Shown here: positions 6,312 to 10,176 of the stretch, one piece after another | How the letters are laid out: each line of letters opens with the position of its first letter | Numbering within the stretch: the first letter of the stretch is position 1 | Assembly: GCA_003535955.1 (NCBI GenBank) | Contig: DPZM01000188.1 | Coordinates: 1-10,176, forward strand | Direction of reading: 5' to 3' | DNA length: 10,176 bases | From: Lachnospiraceae bacterium | GTDB taxonomy: Bacteria > Bacillota > Clostridia > Lachnospirales > Lachnospiraceae | Made by a program: the position numbers and the translations under genes | Notes under the pieces: generated by a model | Database searches by the model: none | The model's input: only the letters and a program-made list of their open reading frames with translations | What the model was told of the DNA's origin: nothing

Positions 6312-7277
6312 TTATTCAAAATACTGTAAATCGTCTTCCGGTTCTTCGCGGTAGCCCATCCGGGTCACATTTACGTCAGGGGCTTCTATCGACATCTTGG
6401 GTATCGCCTTAACGTAATAATAGTATTCATCATCCTCAAACTGGACATTCTCCGTCCGCGAATAATCCACATTAAACACAAAGAACTGTATGATAAGCAC
6501 AATAAGAACCGAAACAAGTGTACCGGCAAATACACCGCCTATGGACATATCAACCTCAAGGGCCGAACATCCTATAAGGATAACAAGTATATTCACAACA
6601 GCACCGAGTCCGAGACCTATCTTCCAGGAATAGTCAACCGGGAGTGACTTTATCATGAACTCGGCCACCACTACAACCGCAAAGGTTATGACAAGAAGGA
6701 GCATCTTATCGGATCCCAGCAAGCCGTCTATCAGATATTTGAAGCTGCCGAGAGCCGATTCGGCATCTGTTGAAATGGATGCTATCTGATCGGCATTCTC
6801 CTTAATATATTCGAGCATGAAATATGCAACGGTACCGCACCCTACGGATATGCATGACATGGGGGTTCCCAAAAATCCGAGAGCCATCGGCACAACATAA
6901 GGGATCTTAAACATGAAGCATATGGGGGTGAGAATAACCGCAACCGCGTCCCTGGGAGAAAACCTGAAATAAAGCACAAACATGATAACGAACACAAAGG
7001 CCACGATCAGGGCGCACTCAAGAGACAGGGAATATATGTGCAGAAGAACAATTCCCGCTATAAGCAAAACAATAAGATTCATGGGTAAAAAAGAGCATAA
7101 AAGCGAAACGATGAGCACTATCGCACCATTGTCTATCTTGGACATATAACCCAGATTGGAATTGACTATAAGCAGCGCAATCAAGCCCACAAAAAACTTA
7201 AGAACCGCTACGATATAGGTTTCAAATCTGGAAAAGAAACCCGTAAGCTGTTCCTTAAATACCAGCAGATTAGTCAT
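6312..7277 (-). CDS. Uncharacterised polytopic membrane protein
   Basis: I do not recognise a characterised family for this 321-residue protein, although it resembles conserved hypothetical proteins of Lachnospiraceae as I remember them. It has about 8-9 hydrophobic segments, roughly at 22-44, 50-64, 66-84, 87-104, 110-124, 126-155 (possibly two), 191-208, 218-239 and 246-269. A hydrophilic stretch at 158-190 sits between the two halves. The C-terminal tail (271-321) is soluble and very acidic, with the striking FEDDEYYYYVKAIPK at 280-294 and a Tyr/Glu-rich end. A small Gly/Pro-rich patch (GFLGTPMSCISVGCGT, 134-149) could form a re-entrant loop. The ATG at 7277 has an AGGAAG ribosome site about 6 bases upstream. 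It lies 27 bases after another membrane-protein gene and 22 before cdaA. A transport, scaffold or cell-surface role would fit the shape, but no function is shown by the sequence. Confidence 0.85.
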   Translation of the reverse strand: MTNLLVFKEQLTGFFSRFETYIVAVLKFFVGLIALLIVNSNLGYMSKIDNGAIVLIVSLLCSFLPMNLIVLLIAGIVLLHIYSLSLECALIVAFVFVIMFVLYFRFSPRDAVAVILTPICFMFKIPYVVPMALGFLGTPMSCISVGCGTVAYFMLEYIKENADQIASISTDAESALGSFKYLIDGLLGSDKMLLLVITFAVVVVAEFMIKSLPVDYSWKIGLGLGAVVNILVILIGCSALEVDMSIGGVFAGTLVSVLIVLIIQFFVFNVDYSRTENVQFEDDEYYYYVKAIPKMSIEAPDVNVTRMGYREEPEDDLQYFE

Positions 7278-7304
7278 GACTCTTCCTACCTTCTAAGCAT
7301 AATT

Positions 7305-7694
7305 CTATTCCCAGTCATACATGGTATCAAGCTCATTAAGCTGGGAAACATATTTCTTCATGTGTTTTTTCGCCCTGCTGTACCTGTAGGCATATACAAA
7401 GTATGAAGCAAGCAAATAAATAACCAAAACGACAGCGTATTTAGTGGCTATGCCCTTGGCAAACTCAACCACGTCCATCTTGTAAAAGTCGGTAAGGAAA
7501 CCCTCAAGGTCATACAGTATGTACATTGCAACCCCAAGCACATATCCTATGGTTGCATATAATGCCGATTTTAGTACCTGAAAGCTTATATAATCGCCCC
7601 TGAAAAACTCATGGACGGATATATCCCTTCTTCCCTGCCGGCTTTCATAAGCCGCCATTTTGGTCATTAATTCAATACGTTCTTCGTCTAACAT
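7305..7694 (-). CDS. Uncharacterised small membrane protein
   Basis: This 129-residue protein is not recognised. A soluble, charged N-terminus of about 40 residues (with KMAAYESRQGRRDISVHEFF) precedes two predicted membrane helices at about 44-63 and 84-104. A basic stretch RYSRAKKHMKKY (104-115) follows, then an acidic aromatic end (TMYDWE). The basic stretch just after helix 2 suggests both termini are cytoplasmic under the positive-inside rule. The ribosome binding site before the ATG at 7694 is weak (GGATTATGAG region), with the upstream stop only 15 bases away, so translation may depend on the preceding gene. The next gene, 27 bases on, encodes a larger membrane protein, and the two could form a complex. 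Real coding is supported by the tight operon packing and the coherent membrane topology. Confidence 0.8.
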   Translation of the reverse strand: MLDEERIELMTKMAAYESRQGRRDISVHEFFRGDYISFQVLKSALYATIGYVLGVAMYILYDLEGFLTDFYKMDVVEFAKGIATKYAVVLVIYLLASYFVYAYRYSRAKKHMKKYVSQLNELDTMYDWE

Positions 7695-7709
7695 CTCATA
7701 ATCCGGTTC

Positions 7710-8117
7710 TTATCTGTTGTCTAAGAACCTCATCCTCGGGTTGTCCTTTTGTTTCTTCTGAATAACGGGAGCGTCGGGTCTCTTAATGGCTCCGTTCAGA
7801 TCGTTCATTACCTGATTCTTACATTTAGCGCAGAATCGGCCTGTAGCGATCGGTTCACCGCAAACCTCACATGTTACACCTGCTATAGATGAATCGGAGA
7901 AGACAAGCCTCTCTTCCCTTACCCATTGCTTAACCTGCTGCTCGGAAACATCAACTTCCTCTGCAACCATGGCTACGGTCGCATGCGCGGTATTACGAAC
8001 ATATTCCTTAGCCTGCTGGAACTTCTTCTCTATCTCCTCCTTACAACTCGGACAGATATTGGGCCCGGCAATATAATTAAACAACCTACCGCAGTTTCTG
8101 CAATTCTTTACATTCAT
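7710..8117 (-). CDS. YvyF-like zinc-ribbon/HTH protein (flagellar operon protein family)
   Basis: This 135-residue protein resembles Bacillus YvyF (TIGR03826, 'flagellar operon protein'), a small presumed regulator encoded after comFC. It has an N-terminal cysteine cluster C6-x2-C9...C22-x2-C25 and a helix-turn-helix-like middle (about 47-72, TVAMVAEEVDVSEQQVKQW). A second cluster, C83-x2-C86...C96-x2-C99, follows, giving two probable zinc sites. The C-terminal 30 residues are basic and probably disordered (KRPDAPVIQKKQKDNPRMRF). The ATG at 8117 is chosen because GGAGG lies 8 bases upstream; a TTG at 8132 would fall on the ribosome site itself. The comFC-yvyF order matches the Bacillus subtilis comF operon, but no flagellar gene follows here. 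DNA or RNA binding is inferred from domain shape only. Confidence 0.85.
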   Translation of the reverse strand: MNVKNCRNCGRLFNYIAGPNICPSCKEEIEKKFQQAKEYVRNTAHATVAMVAEEVDVSEQQVKQWVREERLVFSDSSIAGVTCEVCGEPIATGRFCAKCKNQVMNDLNGAIKRPDAPVIQKKQKDNPRMRFLDNR

Positions 8118-8125
8118 AAAAAATA

Positions 8126-8130
8126 CCTCC
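8126..8130 (-). promoter_or_regulatory. Ribosome binding site of the YvyF-like gene
   Basis: GGAGG on the minus strand is 8 bases before the ATG at 8117. It overlaps the alternative TTG start at 8132, which is therefore unlikely to be used. Confidence 0.75.
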
Positions 8131-8137
8131 AAGGATT

Positions 8138-8851
8138 CTAGTCAACATTCGCTATACCCAGCACCACATAATATACATTCCTGACCCCCGCAGCCTTTAG
8201 ACAGCCTGCTGCCGCATCCATAGTGGCACCTGTCGTATATATGTCATCGACCAGTAGTGTGTTCTTTAATTTTACAACATCAGAGTCTATTTTAAAAGCC
8301 TTTTTCAAATTATTTTGTCTCTGCCCTGCCCCGAGCGATTTCTGGGCCCCGGTTTTTACCGGCCGGCTTAATATATCATTTCTGAGGGGTATATCAAAAT
8401 GCCGCGAAAGGCCGGCAGCAAGGAGTCCCGCCTGATTATACCCCCTTTTCCTGAGCCTGCCCGGATGTAACGGGATCGGAATGATGGCATCTGCCCCGCA
8501 TGACTTAATATACGGTTCCAGATTCTTTGCTAAAATGTCCGCATAATAGTCGGCATACTCCGCCCTTCCTCCGTACTTAAACCTGTACACGCTTTCCTTG
8601 AGCAGGTCATCATACAAAAATGCCGCCCGTCCGCTTACAAAGTCATGGTCGCGCCTCACACAGTCCCTGCACATGACAGTGCCGCTGTCCTTAAGCGGAC
8701 TCCCGCATTTCATGCAGTAAGGATCTTCCACTCCGGTAAAGCTGTCCGCACACTCTTCACAGATAAAATGGCCCGGTCCTGTTACGGCATCATCGCAGAC
8801 CGGGCACCTTCTCGGATATACAATATCCACAATCCTGTCGGCTATTCTCAT
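8138..8851 (-). CDS. comFC: ComF family protein (ComFC-like)
   Basis: This 237-residue cytoplasmic protein resembles ComFC/GntX, needed for DNA uptake in naturally competent bacteria. The N-terminus has zinc-finger cysteine pairs C16/C19, C31/C34, C46/C49 and C61/C64. The phosphoribosyltransferase-like domain follows, with FKYGG at 91-95, IPIPLHPGRLRKRGYNQ at 124-140 and the PRPP-binding loop LLVDDIYTTGATM at 199-211. The ATG at 8849-8851 overlaps the recD2 stop in the ATGA manner and has AAGGAG 8 bases upstream inside recD2. The two are thus probably translationally coupled. In Bacillus the helicase partner in this operon is ComFA (superfamily 2), whereas here a RecD2 helicase occupies the upstream place. 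Competence genes such as comFA are not visible in the window, so a DNA-uptake role is suggested by family only. Confidence 0.93.
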   Translation of the reverse strand: MRIADRIVDIVYPRRCPVCDDAVTGPGHFICEECADSFTGVEDPYCMKCGSPLKDSGTVMCRDCVRRDHDFVSGRAAFLYDDLLKESVYRFKYGGRAEYADYYADILAKNLEPYIKSCGADAIIPIPLHPGRLRKRGYNQAGLLAAGLSRHFDIPLRNDILSRPVKTGAQKSLGAGQRQNNLKKAFKIDSDVVKLKNTLLVDDIYTTGATMDAAAGCLKAAGVRNVYYVVLGIANVD

Positions 8852-10176
8852 CCATACATCTCCTTAATGCTTCCCGCCAGCCCCGTATAACGCAAATGCT
8901 CATCCGCATTGTCTATCATGGCATAGATCCTCTCCCTGCTGCCAAGCAGCATAACGCAGTCCCTGGCCCTTGTAACCCCCGTGTACAGAAGATTTCTGTT
9001 AAAGAGCATCCTGGGACCTGAAAGCAGGGGGATTATGACCGCAGGATACTCGCTTCCCTGGGATTTATGTATCGTGACCGCATAAGCATGCTCGATCTCA
9101 TCAAGACCGGAAAAAGGATATACAACCGATCTCATCCCGTCATAGATTACCGTGAGTGTCTCGTTAAAGGTGTCGATTTCCGTTATGATCCCCATATCGC
9201 CGTTAAAGATACCAAGTCCCTTATCGATCGGGATACCGTATTTACTCTTTATTTCCCACTCCAGCCTGTAATTGTTCTTTATCTGCATTACCTTATCGCC
9301 CTCACGGAAGATCGCATCCCTTACCTCGTATTCCCTCTTGGAGCTGTCGGCAGGGTTTAAATATCTCTGGAGAATGGGATTTAGCGCTTCCACACCCAGG
9401 CTTCCCTTTCTCATCGGAGTGAGCACCTGGATATCACCGGGCCTGGCACCTACATATTTGGGGAGCTTCTCCCTTATAAGATGGATGATATTATTGAGTA
9501 TGTGTTCAACGTTATCCCTTTCCAGGAAGAAAAAGTCCCTGCTCTTATTATCGAGCACCGGGTATCTGCCTTCATTGATCTTATGGGCATTTACCACTAT
9601 GTCGGACAGTTCCGCCTGCCTGAATATCTTCTTAAGCGACACCACCGTAAAGCAGCCCGATGAGATCACATCCTTAAGGACCGCTCCGGGTCCTACCGAC
9701 GGAAGCTGGTTTGTATCTCCCACCATGATAAGCCTGACTCCGACAGGGATCGCCTTTAAGAGGGCATTAAAGAGCGGCAGGTCTACCATGGACATCTCAT
9801 CTATTATAACAACATCCGATTCAATGGGATTGTCTTCATTGGTGGCATAATAAAATCCTTTGTCATCCGAATCGGATACACTTAAGTGAAGCATCCTCTG
9901 TATGGTCGAGGCTTCCGCCCCTGTTGCCTCGGTCATCCTCTTGGCCGCACGTCCTGTAGGTGCAGCCAGAGAAATGGATAATCCTTCAAGCTCAAAGTAT
10001 CTGATTATCATATTTATTATTGTGGTCTTTCCCGTACCGGGACCTCCGGTTATGACCGTGATGCCGTTCATCACGGCCCTGACTACGGCTTCCTTCTGAA
10101 GGTCTTCAAGCTCGATCTCTTCCGATTTTTCAAGAGCTTCTATTTTCTTAAGGATCACCCCTTCATCTTCGTCAGC
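8848..10176 (-). CDS. recD2: RecD2-type ATP-dependent DNA helicase (N-terminus outside window)
   Basis: The visible 442 residues are the C-terminal portion of a superfamily 1B 5'-3' DNA helicase. Reading continues to base 10176 without a stop, so the start lies outside; full RecD2 proteins are about 720-750 residues. Motifs are intact: Q-like LQKEAVVRAV (26-35), Walker A GGPGTGKTT (44-52), motif Ia APTGRAAKR (72-80), Walker B VIIDEMSMVD (123-132), motif III MVGDTNQLPSVGPGAVL (151-167), motif IV area VLTPMRKGSLG (251-261), motif V AYAVTIHKSQGSEYPAV (364-380) and motif VI LLYTGVTRA (396-404). RecD2 acts without RecBC in Firmicutes and is linked to replication-fork integrity and DNA repair. A GTG at 10158 could be mistaken for the start, but in-frame coding (ADEDEG) continues upstream and the family needs about 300 more residues. 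comFC begins within its stop codon. Confidence 0.95.
   Translation of the reverse strand, partial: ADEDEGVILKKIEALEKSEEIELEDLQKEAVVRAVMNGITVITGGPGTGKTTIINMIIRYFELEGLSISLAAPTGRAAKRMTEATGAEASTIQRMLHLSVSDSDDKGFYYATNEDNPIESDVVIIDEMSMVDLPLFNALLKAIPVGVRLIMVGDTNQLPSVGPGAVLKDVISSGCFTVVSLKKIFRQAELSDIVVNAHKINEGRYPVLDNKSRDFFFLERDNVEHILNNIIHLIREKLPKYVGARPGDIQVLTPMRKGSLGVEALNPILQRYLNPADSSKREYEVRDAIFREGDKVMQIKNNYRLEWEIKSKYGIPIDKGLGIFNGDMGIITEIDTFNETLTVIYDGMRSVVYPFSGLDEIEHAYAVTIHKSQGSEYPAVIIPLLSGPRMLFNRNLLYTGVTRARDCVMLLGSRERIYAMIDNADEHLRYTGLAGSIKEMYG

Noticed and set aside
9272..9850. Plus-strand open reading frame of 192 residues opposite recD2
   Set aside because: It is antisense to intact helicase motifs and its Ser/Leu-rich product looks like no protein family.

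Overview
The window is a chromosomal segment of a low-to-moderate GC Firmicute. The gene content and protein sequences (CdaA/CdaR pair, HPr with His15 and Ser46, ComFC followed by a YvyF-like protein, strong GGAGG ribosome binding sites) fit class Clostridia, most likely a Lachnospiraceae member. That placement is judged from protein resemblance and was not computed. All ten recognisable genes lie on the minus strand, so the biological reading direction runs from base 10176 down to base 1. The segment is densely packed, with no gene-free stretch above about 90 bases. I see no mobile element, CRISPR array, tRNA or rRNA.

In reading order, the first block (10176 to 4057) is a close-packed run of seven genes that looks like one operon. 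It holds the C-terminal part of a RecD2-type DNA helicase (cut by the window edge), a ComFC phosphoribosyltransferase-like protein whose start overlaps the recD2 stop, and a YvyF-like protein with two zinc-binding cysteine clusters around a helix-turn-helix. Two uncharacterised membrane proteins of 129 and 321 residues follow, then the diadenylate cyclase cdaA and its YbbR-repeat partner cdaR, which overlaps cdaA by 23 bases. Spacings are -4, 20, 15, 27, 22 and -23 bases.

The second unit is ptsH (HPr, 3706-3969). It has its own promoter with a perfect TATAAT and ends in a clear Rho-independent terminator with a TCCG loop. Where Bacillus-type genomes usually carry glmM after cdaA-cdaR, this genome has a promoter and ptsH.

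The third block (3629 to 1) is leuA (2-isopropylmalate synthase of the yeast/actinobacterial type), glf (UDP-galactopyranose mutase) and a class I SAM-dependent methyltransferase of the RlmI-like rRNA methyltransferase group, cut by the left window edge. These three share no pathway. Their grouping probably reflects co-transcription or simple neighbourhood. A hairpin covers the glf stop codon just before the methyltransferase start.

Most of the window is ordinary core metabolism and housekeeping. The part least explained by known biology is the pair of membrane proteins embedded between the competence-like genes and the cyclic di-AMP genes.
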